Assembly: GCA_947069175.1 (NCBI GenBank)
Contig: CAMTDV010000023.1
Coordinates: 85,818,391-85,882,390 of the forward strand
Length of the DNA stretch: 64,000 nt
Direction: 5' to 3'
Origin: Scalesia atractyloides
Lineage: Eukaryota; Streptophyta; Magnoliopsida; Asterales; Asteraceae
The translations under genes were made by a program, and so were the position numbers. Under the pieces are notes generated by a model. It was not told the DNA's origin. It worked only from the letters and a program-made list of their open reading frames with translations, and made no database searches. This document shows, one piece after another, positions 1-9,030 of this stretch. Within the stretch, counting starts at the first letter, position 1, and each line of letters begins with the position of its first letter.

Positions 1-561
1 GTTAGTCAACATTTTAGTTAAAAAGGAAACGCAATATCATCATTTCGTATTTTCTAACCCAATATATCAGATACCATCTCTCTCAAAGCCCCAAACTAAA
101 CCATTCACTACCTTATTTTCTCCAATAATCCCACATATACCAACTTATCAAAATTGAACCACACAAAGTAGAATACCGGAGCAAATTCATCGAAAAATGA
201 TCACAGTTATCCTAAATGAAATTCATGGTATTGCTCTTGAACAAAAGAAGTTTTTTCTCCAGATCTGTTCTTTTATCGATGCTTGTCTGTAGATAGATGT
301 TGATGCAAGACCAACAACAGAACAAGTAATAAAAGAAGGTTAGAAATATGTTGTAATTTTTCAAAGATTTTTAGTTTTTTTTAAATCAAGCAGCTTCTTT
401 CACATCCATTTATCACAAAATATGAGGATTCCAAAGTGGAATTAGCAGCAATTGAACACCCCACTCTCTTTCTCCATCTCTATATCCCTTTGTAACTCCA
501 CTCTCTCTTTCTCTCTCTACTTCTCTATCTCTCTACAATTCACCCTTAACCTGCAACTCAA
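1..561. other. Upstream region of the LTA2-like pseudogene; no gene seen
   Basis: I see no coding exon here. The last ~100 bases (about 460-560) are rich in CT runs, typical of a plant 5' UTR, and lead directly to the ATG at 562. This is therefore probably the promoter and 5' UTR of the disrupted gene that follows; no convincing TATA box was fixed. Confidence 0.4.
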
Positions 562-735
562 ATGTCTTCTTCTCTAATTCAACCTATCCCCACGCCATCA
601 TCTCCTTCTCTTTATCAATCTCCACCACCAAACCACAATGGCGCCTCACTTTTTCTCCGGTCGTTACATTCACTCGTCGCACAACGAAATACACAATCAA
701 CGCTAAAATCAGAGAGATCTTCATGTCGGCACCAC
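562..735 (+). pseudogene. 5' part of exon 1 of a plastid pyruvate dehydrogenase E2 (LTA2)-like gene, broken by a copia insertion
   Basis: LTA2 is the dihydrolipoamide acetyltransferase (E2) of the plastid pyruvate dehydrogenase complex, which makes acetyl-CoA for fatty acid synthesis. In the frame ending at the insertion I read NAKIREIFM, the hallmark joining the transit peptide to the lipoyl domain in plant plastid E2 proteins. A Ser/Thr- and basic-rich, transit-peptide-like stretch precedes it. The ATG at 562 is in a different frame from NAKIREIFM, so at least one frameshift lies between them, probably just after the start. The reading stops at the LTR at 736, and the matching continuation of the exon lies beyond the element at 5942. 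Only exon 1 is visible, so this is a broken gene copy or fragment. The family call rests on short but distinctive motifs. Confidence 0.6.
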
Positions 736-1174
736 TGTTGATCAGGTCTGTTAAAACATAATGGAAAACATGAATGAAATATCTTGACGGCAGACAGACC
801 AGCAGAGAATCCAGTCAGAGACGCAGCCAGGGAGTTTGACATCTTTGTCAGTGTGATCTGGTTCCTCCTTAGGGTGTAAGATTATGATGGTGATAACCGA
901 ACTAGGGTGAATTCGGTTAAGGAGAAAGAGGTGTAGAGGGTGGCGAAAGTTGATGTTAAGAATGTTATTGTAATTGTCTAACCCTAAACCTCTCTAGTCA
1001 TCTCATTATATATACACCCAGAAGGAAACCTAATTAGTTAATAAGGGTAATATGGTCCATCAACAATTACCAACTCATATATAATAGGTTTAATATATTT
1101 TGATCTAATATAATATAAATGATTATAATGGCTACATGATTAAATATTATAAATATAATATATTTAATCTTACA
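736..1174 (-). repeat. Copia 1, left (3') LTR
   Basis: The copy starts TGTTGATCAG and ends ATCTTACA, so its termini are TG...CA. It aligns along its whole length with 5496-5935. It lies next to the polypurine tract at 1175-1185. Confidence 0.88.
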
Positions 1175-1185
1175 TTCTCCCACTT
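1175..1185 (-). other. Polypurine tract of copia 1
   Basis: The minus strand reads AAGTGGGAGAA immediately before the TGTAAG end of the 3' LTR. This is the expected place and composition for the plus-strand primer. Confidence 0.7.
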
Positions 1186-1379
1186 AGCCGATTAATCATT
1201 TATCATGAGTATTAGATAAGCCTTTTGGGACAATCCTAAGATCCCTTTGTGTCTGTCTCGGTGAATTTCGATGCCAATAACGTAAGAAGCATCTCTGAGA
1301 TCCTTCATGTCGAAGTTATGTGAGAGTAATCGCTTCGACTCATGCAACATGAGTTGCTCCCACTCATCTTAAGGTAGGT

Positions 1380-1900
1380 TTATTGATCCACTTGATTCTT
1401 TACAAAACCTTGTTTCTTCACGACTTCATCAAACTTAAGGTACCATTGACGTGATGCTTGTTTTAACCCGTCAATGGATTTCTTCAACTTACAGATTAGA
1501 TGCTCCTGACCTTCAGGTTTAAAGCCTTCAGGTTGTTTCATGTAAACATCTTCGTCTAAATCTCCGTTAAGGAATGTGGTTTAACGTCCATTTGATGCAG
1601 CTCTAAGTCAAAATGAGCTACTCGGGCCATAACGATCCTTAATGATATTTATGAGAGACAGGTGAAAACGTCTCTTGATAATCAATTCCCTCTTTCTGAG
1701 TGTAGCCCTTTGCAACAAATCTCGCTTTGTAGCGTTCAACGTTCCTATTCGGATCTAGTTTTATTTTGAATATCCATTTACATCCTACGGGTTTGACACC
1801 GTTGGGTAATTCTACCAAATCCCAAACGTCTTTTCTTCATGGATTCAAGCTCATCATTCATTGCTTTATTCCATTCAGAAGACTGATACTACTAATGGCT
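1380..1900 (-). pseudogene. Copia 1 reverse transcriptase fragment
   Basis: On the minus strand I can read SSEWNKAMNDELES (the start of copia RT), then VERYKARFVAKGYTQKEG, and finally GLKQASRQWYLKFDE. All are conserved copia RT blocks and come in the right order. Frame changes and stops separate them. The YVDD catalytic block and all of RNase H should lie downstream, between about 1185 and 1380, and are absent, so the 3' end of pol is deleted. The product would be non-functional. Confidence 0.8.
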
Positions 1901-2159
1901 TAATTATAAGAGATAGGATAATTGAGCTTTACAGCATCCATTTCAGTCAGGTAGGTAACATAATCATCCCAATTAGTAGGCCTTATTTGCTTGGATGACC
2001 TCCTGAGTTGATTATCGGGTTCAGCGGTGTCTTGTTTTTGAGCGTTTGATGTGCCTTCGCTATGAGGTATAATGGGTACTGGTTGTGGAGGTAAATATGG
2101 AATTGGTGCAGTAGCTTCAGGTGCAGTTGTTGCATTGGGTACAAGAGGAGTAAACGGAG

Positions 2160-2429
2160 TTATGGTAAGCGACGAGTCTCCCCCCCCACGTCTTGTACTT
2201 CTTGCAATTCTTCGTAAGGGTTGGTACTGCTCCCACTGACCTTAAAATCCTCCAGGAACCCGGCACGCTTGGTTTCAACAATATGGGTGACATGGGAAGG
2301 ACAATACAAACGATAACCTTTTGAGTGATAAGGATACCCGATAAAGAAGCAGGTAACTGTTTTAGGGTCAAGTTTCCTTAGGAAGGGATTGTAAAGTTTC
2401 GCTTCAGCAATGCCGCCCCATACTTTCAT
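2160..2429 (-). pseudogene. Copia 1 integrase C-terminal part
   Basis: This stretch encodes MKVWGGIAEAKLYNPF, then FFIGYPYHSKGYRLYCP, the conserved block that follows the copia integrase core ('F-x-GYP...KGYR'). The upstream core is in other frames, and the third acidic catalytic residue region is not readable as one ORF. This is a decayed part of the pol polyprotein. Confidence 0.75.
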
Positions 2430-2503
2430 ATATTTAAGACTCGGTCTCCTTCCTGTCCAAAGTTCATAAGGAGTTTTAGGGACAGACTTAGAAGTATGTC
2501 CTG

Positions 2504-2899
2504 TTATGCCAGCGATTTTTCCTTAATGAGATACAAGTACATGTAACGAGAATAATCATCAATGAAAGTGATAAATGAAGTATGTCCTGTTATGCCAGCG
2601 ATTTGGTAAGGACCACTAATGTCAGTATGAATGAGTTCTAACAAATTAGAGCTCCTGGTGCCACATTTCTTATTCGCTAATGTCATTTTACCTTTAAGAC
2701 ATTTGACACATGTTCCAAAATCAGTGAAATCGAAAGGAGGTAAGACTTCATCCTTTACGAGTCGATTTAATAGTTCTCGTGAGATGTAGCCTAAACGTTG
2801 ATGCCACAACATGGAAGAAGTCTCTAAGTTTCGATTTTGTTTCATCTTTGTGAGTGATTCATTAATATTATGAAAACAAAGATTTGGAAAAATCATCAT
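2504..2899 (-). pseudogene. Copia 1 GAG-pre-integrase zinc domain and start of the integrase core
   Basis: This stretch encodes the HHCC zinc-binding domain: LWHQRLGYIS supplies one His, where the family usually has RLGH and here has RLGY, and CVKCLKGK supplies the two Cys. The first catalytic Asp region, LIHTDISGPY, and FIDDYSRYMYLY follow. The frame ends abruptly near 2504, at a short direct duplication (see findings), so the core is truncated. Confidence 0.8.
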
Positions 2900-2994
2900 C
2901 TAGTTCTAATGTATAGAGACCACCATCTAGAATACCAGTACCGTAAACCACATAATCATAGAGAATAGAGAGTTTGCGATGACCATGAGTAATA

Positions 2995-3552
2995 TTAAAA
3001 CACGTCTATGTCTAACTTTGGTCCTGATACAAGGTTCCGAGTTACCTCAGGAGCATATAAGGTATCATAAAGTTTAATGCATAAACCAGTTTTCATAAAT
3101 AATTGTAAAGTTCCTATGGCCTTCACTTCTAATTCTCTATCATCCCCCACTTTAAGTGTTCTTTGGTTTCTTCCCAGCCTCAGGATTATAAGGAATCCCT
3201 GAGTAAAGTTAGTGACATGAGTCATACCACCATAATCAAACCACCAAGAATTAGCAGGAACATTAATATTATAGGACCCAACTATCATGAAAAAATCATT
3301 ACCTTTCTTAGCCAGCCACTCCTTAAAGTCAGGGCATTCCTTCTGCTTATGTCCTGTCTTTTTACAAAACTTGCAGTAGGGTTTACCTAAGGAGTTCTTA
3401 GAGTTGGAAGGCGCATTTGTATTAGGATTGGGCTTTTGGACTTTAGAAACATCCTTCCTTGGATAAGTGTTCTTCCTCTTCTTAGAGCTGGAGGTAGTAA
3501 AGTGTAAAACATCATTAGTCCGATCCATCTTCATACGCTCCTCCTCCTGCAC
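2995..3552 (-). pseudogene. Copia 1 gag zinc knuckle and protease
   Basis: The translation contains a CCHC knuckle (CKFCKKTGHKQKEC), normal for the nucleocapsid end of copia gag. The protease region follows: WWFDYGGMTHVTN sits where the family has W-x-x-DSGA, and LVSGPKLD follows further on. The catalytic D is present, but S-G-A has become Y-G-G, so the active site is probably dead. The frame is open for 185 codons, yet gag upstream is in other frames. Confidence 0.82.
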
Positions 3553-4127
3553 GACATGGTGATCAGCTCACTCATCGTCCATTTTTCTTTCTGAGTGTTG
3601 TAATTGATCTTGAATGCTTCATAGGACGAAGGAAGCGAAGTCATGATGAAGTGAACAAGAAAACCATCACTAATCACCATGTATAATCCCTTGAGCTTAT
3701 GAGCCATGTTGTTCATCATCATAATGTGTTCACGGATGCTGCTCCTCCCATCATACTTAGTAGTCACCAGCTTGAGGATTAGAGTACTAGCATGTGCTTT
3801 AGACGTTCCCTTGAACTGCTCCTACACAGAAGCCAAGTAGGTTTTACCATCTTTAGAATCAGGATTGGCTCCTCGAATTGCATTGCTTATGGATTGCTTC
3901 ATGAACATGAGAGACATGCGGTTACACCTAGTCCATTTTTAATGAGCCAACTGCTCAGCAGCGGTACTCTGAGGAGTAAGGTCTTTAGGCTTATTCTCTC
4001 TTAAAGCATAATCGAAATCCAGCAAAGTAAGAGTAAGCATGAGAGAGTCTTTCCATGTAGCAAAGTTATCACCAGTCAATGGTGGAATCCCGCAATTGGG
4101 CGCTGAGAGTGGAAATAATATGAGCAA
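3531..4127 (-). pseudogene. Copia 1 gag (UBN2-type capsid) fragments
   Basis: Two minus-strand pieces can be read. The N-terminal piece (3939-4127) has PPLTGDNFATWKDSLMLTL, the usual start of copia gag. The second piece (3531-3767) has KGLYMVISDGFLVHFIMTSLP, then SYEAFKINYNTQK, the UBN2-type capsid motif. They are separated by frameshift or stop damage. In the element they lie directly upstream of the zinc knuckle. Confidence 0.78.
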
Positions 4128-4195
4128 ATTATGATACTAAGAAAGAGGTCTTAATATGATCTAAGGGCAAGTTATTCTAAGGCAGGCATAAGTAA

Positions 4196-4640
4196 TGACC
4201 ATTTTAATTATGAAGCTGCGATATTGTCTATTACTAGCATCAAAATAATAGACTTAGTCAAAATTTCTACTTAAATGAAGACAAATCAGCTTTGGCCAGT
4301 GATAATTGATGACCATTTTAGTTATGAGGCAGTGATATTGTCTATCACTAACATCAAGATAATAGACTTAGTTAAAAAAATTCTATATAAATGAAGACAA
4401 ATCAGCTTTGGCTAGAAGTGTAATAATCTAAGTACGTGTGCAAAATAATTGTGACAAATCAGCTTTGGTAGAAATGAGACAATCCCTTTAATTATGCACT
4501 TGTTAAGTAGGCTAGACATGAATGAATTAAATCAGCTTGGCCAGAAATAAGAAATTCACATTTGTAATACATAATTAACATTGCTTTTGTAATACTTGAA
4601 CAATAAATAGATGCATCAAATCACCTTTGGGCAGAAGTGA
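4196..4640. repeat. Tandem and dispersed repeats in the copia 1 leader
   Basis: A ~114-bp unit is tandemly duplicated (4196-4309 and 4310-4423). Beyond it, a ~20-bp motif, AAATCAGCTTTGGCNAGAA, recurs about five times (near 4285, 4399, 4452, 4527 and 4617). The array lies between the primer site and gag, in the untranslated leader of the element. Confidence 0.75.
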
Positions 4641-4794
4641 TACATCAGAAGCTCATTCAAGTTAAGCTATTTGGTTTTGTAGAAGGTTATCTGATTATGA
4701 TTAATTAAGTATTCACAAAACCATTTATTTAATAACAAACCCCTATTAGCGCGGATCGAGATTTCGGATAAAATCTTGGATTTCAAATGGATTT

Positions 4795-4965
4795 CGGGTG
4801 AGACTCGAACTAGTCCGAAATGGGCATCTCGAATGAGTTTCGGAGAGACTCGAATTAGTCCAAGATGGGCATCTTGAATGAGTTTCGGATTAGTCCGAGA
4901 TGGTGATCTCGGAGGAGACTCGAATTAGTCTGAGATGTTCATCTCGAATGGATCTCGGATCCACC
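4795..4965. repeat. ~48-bp tandem repeats in the copia 1 leader
   Basis: About four imperfect units are built around GACTCGAATTAGTCC, GATGGGCATCT and CGAATGAGTTTCGG. They follow one another between the primer site and gag. Confidence 0.7.
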
Positions 4966-5481
4966 GGAAACTTGTCCTCCAAGATTTCGAATTCTCTAAT
5001 CATGGCAGTTAGTTGTGATAAGTGTTTTTTTTCTGAAATTCGAAAATTAAGGGATTATGAGATATCTTTTTCCTTTTTAATGTCAATTTAGTTTATCTAA
5101 TTATTTCGAAAATTGTATCCTTTTATAACAAACAGATTTCGAAAAGTTTTAATTAGATAAAATAGATCAAAACAAATAAAAACACCCAATAATCCGAATT
5201 ACATTCCAAATTATAGGAATTTTTTCGAATTTAATGAACCCTAAAAAATTAAAATATCATCTTGAATCCTGAAATCTGAAATTTTAAGTTCTGTAATACG
5301 GATTTCGAAACAGTAATAATTTCGAATGTTATTAAACATCCCTTTAGAACTCAAAATTCATGAATTTTAAAGGTTTTATCCGAATTCTTGTTCTTAAGTT
5401 TTATCAGTTTTTCATAAAGTTTGTTTTTCAAATTTTAATTCCAGATTCCTGGAAACAAACAGAACTGATTTATCAACATAT

Positions 5482-5493
5482 GCTCTGATACCA
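5482..5493 (-). other. Primer-binding site (initiator Met tRNA) of copia 1
   Basis: The minus strand reads TGGTATCAGAGC, the plant copia primer site for tRNA-iMet, two bases inside the right LTR. It fixes the element's orientation as minus. Confidence 0.88.
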
Positions 5494-5495
5494 CA

Positions 5496-5935
5496 TGTTG
5501 ATCAGTTCTGTTTAAACATAATGGAAAACATAAATGAAATACCTGTGACGGTAGACAGGCCAGCAGAGAATACTGTCAGAGATGCAACCATGGAGTTTGA
5601 CATCTTTGTCAGTGTGATCTGGTTCCTCCTTAGGGTGTAAGATTATGATGGTGATAACCAAACTAGGGTTGAATTCGGTTATGGAGAGAGAGTGGTAGAG
5701 GGTGGCGAAAGTTGATGTTAAGAATGTTATTGTAATTATCTAACCCTAAACCTCTCTAGTCATCTCCTTATATATACACCCAGAAGGAAACCTAATTAGT
5801 TAATAAGGGTAATATGGTCCATCAATAATTACCAACTAATATATAATAGGTTTAATATATTTTGATCTAATATAATATAAATGATTATAATGGCTAAATG
5901 ATTAAATATTATAAATATCATATATTTAATCTTAC
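5496..5935 (-). repeat. Copia 1, right (5') LTR
   Basis: This is a full-length match to 736-1174 with scattered differences. It begins TGTTGATCAG and ends ATCTTAC. A TATA-like TATATATAAGG lies on the minus strand at about 5769-5776 and is the likely promoter. Confidence 0.87.
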
Positions 5936-5941
5936 TCCAGC

Positions 5942-6037
5942 TCCACCATGATTGAGGGTAAGATCGTGTCATGGATCAAGTCAGAAGGCGATGTTCTCTC
6001 GAAAGGTGAGTCCATTGTTGAATATGATAAAGCTGAG
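5942..6037 (+). pseudogene. 3' part of exon 1 of the LTA2-like gene (lipoyl domain start)
   Basis: In the + frame from 5942 the sequence reads STMIEGKIVSWIKSEGD, then VLSKGESIVEYDKAE. This is the start of the lipoyl domain of plastid PDH E2, where the family has STMTEGKIVSW...SKGES...ESDKAD with the lipoylated Lys in DKA. Compared with the family, two or three residues are missing around GES-IV-E-YDKA. A GT follows at 6038 and could be the donor site, or homology simply ends there; I see no further exons. Together with 562-735 it forms one exon split by the copia element. Confidence 0.65.
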
Positions 6038-6284
6038 GTAGGGGGTCGGAGTATGGGGAAGGATGGACTCAGATGGCAACGGTGATTGTGGCTTTGGAGG
6101 TGGAGAGCGGGTGGTGCGACGGTAGCACAATGTGGTTGTTGGTGGTGATGGTGAGTGGTGGCCGAGATTGTGGTGGTGGGTTGGGTGTTGCAGAGATTAA
6201 AAAAGGAGAAGACTATCGTATTGCAGTTTCGGTCTCGAAAGGCATTATGTCTTTTAACCAAAATCCTAACATTGATTTAGGGAC

Positions 6285-6905
6285 CTGATCCGATGGGTAT
6301 GCCCGAAACCTGAAATATATGGGTCGGGTATACCTGAAGCCCGACGGGTATGGGATTAAAAATATAAAAATGTCGTGTACGGGTATGGGATTTATTGATA
6401 CTCGTCCAGTACCCAGCCTGTTTACTCGAATTATACCCGAAAAGTATATTAAGTTAAATTTAATTTTCTATTTGTATACAAGATTTTATATTTAGTTATG
6501 TTATTTTTATTCAGATTAAAGGTGTGTGTTTGTTTGGGGGTTTTCTAAACACAATTCAAGTTCTTAGAGAGATTACTTGGATCCTTACTGATGCTACTTA
6601 TTCGATTAAATGCAAAATACATAAACTGACATTACATGTTCCTAAGTAGCAGTACATTGAATAGGATATTTATGTATGTTACTGGTCATATTTTCCTTTA
6701 TTGTATTTATTAAAATAGTAAATCCTATAAACATTAGAGTAAAAGGTGCACAAGAGAGTCTAAATGGTATTTAACAAACTAATGGGTATACTCTGGTAAT
6801 TACCTGACTAGTAATGGGCGAGGTATGGGACAAAAAAATTACAAGTGGGTATGGGCTTGGGATTACCAATACCCGACCCGAACCCGGCCCATTGCCATTC
6901 CTAAC
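6285..6905. repeat. Non-coding repeat with GGGTATGCCCGA / ACCCGACCCGAACCC ends (probable MITE)
   Basis: The two ends carry inverted, imperfect copies of GGGTATGCCCGAAACC-type sequence (start near 6290; reverse at about 6868-6900). The middle is AT-rich and non-coding. Such 'gggtacccgaccc' repeats are common in plant genomes; I did not resolve a target-site duplication. Confidence 0.4.
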
Positions 6906-7064
6906 CTAATTGATTCCAATTAACTACCACAGGGATTGGAATGGTTGTTTTTTTCAAATGAGGATTGTATATGCGATTGAGTGTAAATCACAAACTGAAA
7001 TTGTACAACAACAATAACAATAATAAAGTATATACTATATAGTAAAGCATAAACTAATTTAAAC

Positions 7065-7449
7065 CAAGGTTGCAGAACTCACTAGTCGTTAGTCGGCCGG
7101 TGAGGTGGGGACTAGCGACTACTCGGGATTAATCGGATTGGGTTATTATATGTAACTTTCAATTTTTTGTATACGTATACACATTTTTATAGGTAAATAT
7201 TTTAAGTAGTTAGGTTTTAACCATTACTCAACTCATTATTAATTGTTGGAATTCACATGGTCTGGTTGGAAACTGGTCGGAAATTAGAAGTTTTGGTCAG
7301 AATATACAAGTTTTTTTTGCCGAAAATCTCGAATTTTTGGCCGGCCGACTAAGCCTGACTAGCAATTAATGGACTGATTAAATAAAAATAACTCAGTTAC
7401 TAGCCAACTAACGATTAATCACCGATTAGTCATGATATTTAAAACACTG
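7065..7449. mobile_element. hAT-type MITE with 8-bp target duplication
   Basis: The element starts CAAGGTTGCAGAACTC and ends ...TATTTAAAACACTG, which are imperfect terminal inverted repeats. It is flanked on both sides by ATTTAAAC (7057-7064 and 7450-7457). An 8-bp duplication is the hAT hallmark. The 385-bp element has no coding capacity. Confidence 0.75.
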
Positions 7450-7712
7450 ATTTAAACCAAGAGATTGCCCATTTAATTACTATACATTATAATATAACTC
7501 CTAACAAAAAAAACAAATGAAAGTTGGCCGGCCGACTAAGCCCGACTAGCGATTAATGAACTGGTTAAAAAATTACCTAGTTACTGGCCGACTAACGATT
7601 AATCGTCAACTAGTCGCGATTTTTACAACATTGATTTAAACCAAGAGGTTGCCCATTTAATTAATATATATTGTAATATAACCCCTAATAAAAAACAAAA
7701 AACAAAAAAAAG
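7337..7712. repeat. Tandem duplication (~187 bp) of the MITE 3' half plus flank
   Basis: The segment starting TTGGCCGGCCGACTAAGC (from 7337) is repeated from 7524. It includes the MITE end, the ATTTAAAC duplication (third copy at 7634-7641) and ~60 bases of flanking sequence. The two copies have diverged at many sites. Confidence 0.75.
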
Positions 7713-8769
7713 CAAATGCCTTTAGAAAGGGGTCGAACCCGTGTCTACGCATTTAAAACCAAGACCCTCTTCCACAACACCGCTATTTTCATGTGCTTGG
7801 ATAAAACAAAAATTAGAAAAGATGATATTTGGTTGTGAAATTTTTGTAAATTTTTAACTCACTATAACATCGTCCACAACTTATACCGGTTTGATAAATG
7901 AACCGGTAGACTGCATGAGTTAATTAGCGGTCCTTTTTTCAAAGCATCGGTTATAAATCATTTTCATTTCTGTTTTCCAAGTATTATCTGTTTTGTCTGC
8001 CAAGAGCTCATGGCCTTTTGTTAAATGGGTGAAGACTTCCGAAAAGATCATTCATCCTATAATTCTCATATTCAAACTGGTTTAACAATGAAGCTCTGCT
8101 CGTAGTCACAAACAAGACCCACAGTTATTTGAGGTGTACTAACCTCCCACATGTAATTGAAGGCAATTATATATTAGTTGAGGTCAATGTGTTGGGTTTT
8201 GTAAATTGGTTTAATTTTTTTCTTTTTTTTACAGCGGGCTTATCACTAAATACAACGATTAAATCCCACATAATGATCCATTAGTATGTATGTCATGATA
8301 CCAAGCATTGAATGTCTGAAGTAAATAGCATTTCTAGCATAATTGGTTGATTAAATGGATGAAAAAGCAGCAAATCCAATCCGGATGATCAAGATGTTCT
8401 AGTGATGAGAACTATATGATACTCTTATATTGCTTTAGTAAAAGGCGAAAGAATCGTTCACTATGTGCTCGTTGCATGGCTCACTTAAAAGTAAGTAAAC
8501 GGAAGTAAAACAACACAAACGTAGCCAAGTGGTGTGTTTGGTGATGTATGTTTCTAGGTAAAACACTTCTAAGCGGAATGAACGAATAAATACTCTTTTA
8601 ACACCCAAACCCGAGTGAAAATGAATAATTTCTTTTCATAGAACAAAGCATTCTAGACTAGAAGCAGAACCAACCACAAAGAACCCACATCCAAATCTAA
8701 CAGGCATCAGGATTGAATTATTCGTAAAGTTATAAACAATTTTGTATAACAGTTCGTGGTTACTAGTTA
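7713..8769. other. Intergenic region, nothing assignable
   Basis: This is AT-rich sequence between the MITE duplication and the 3' end of the YIP4-like gene. The part next to 8769 must include that gene's 3' UTR. A lone B-box-like GGGTTCGACCC sits on the minus strand near 7731, but no tRNA or SINE could be built around it. Confidence 0.5.
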
Positions 8770-9030
8770 CTAATCGATGGCAATTATAAGGAAACCGACA
8801 GATACATACATGTGTAAAACAGGGTAGAGTGCGAGAGCTTTTCTTCTAGGGTTGACCGCCATACTTATGAACGGATATGCAGCCCATGAGCTCCACGCTA
8901 ATGCCACGCACACCACCACAATCTTTAATACGGCATTGTCCTTCAACATGCAGATTAGGGCTCCCACGTCGAGTGGGAACAGACAATAACCCAGTAGGCT
9001 CAAACTTTGGAAGAAGATTATATGACCACC
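8770..9030 (-). CDS. YIP4-like gene, exon 3
   Basis: It begins after the acceptor TTGTTTAG with GGHIIFFQSLSLLGYCLF and ends with LIIAID and TAG (8770-8772). Three membrane segments and the conserved AVNPRRKALALYPV loop are present. Confidence 0.9.
   Translation of the reverse strand, partial: GGHIIFFQSLSLLGYCLFPLDVGALICMLKDNAVLKIVVVCVALAWSSWAAYPFISMAVNPRRKALALYPVLHMYVSVGFLIIAID

Larger units (their letters stand above)
736..5935 (-). mobile_element. Ty1/copia LTR retrotransposon 1, defective, inserted in the LTA2-like exon
   Basis: Two ~440-bp direct LTRs (736-1174 and 5496-5935) enclose a minus-strand internal region. The initiator-Met tRNA primer site is at 5482-5493, next to the right (5') LTR. 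A purine tract, AAGTGGGAGAA on the minus strand, abuts the left (3') LTR. Domain order on the minus strand is gag, zinc knuckle, protease, integrase and reverse transcriptase, which is the copia order. The element is only ~5.2 kb long, RNase H is missing, frames are broken and the protease motif is altered, so it cannot be autonomous. The LTRs differ at many positions by eye, so the insertion is not recent. I could not define a clean target-site duplication: the left flank ends ACCAC, and the right LTR lacks a clear terminal CA. Confidence 0.88.

Noticed and set aside
731..5940. A 5-bp target-site duplication for copia 1
   Set aside because: The left flank ACCAC and right flank TCCAG do not match, and the right LTR terminus is mutated, so I do not claim one.
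7727..7800. A SINE or tRNA around GGGTTCGACCC
   Set aside because: A B-box-like word only. No A box at the right spacing, tail or target duplication was found.
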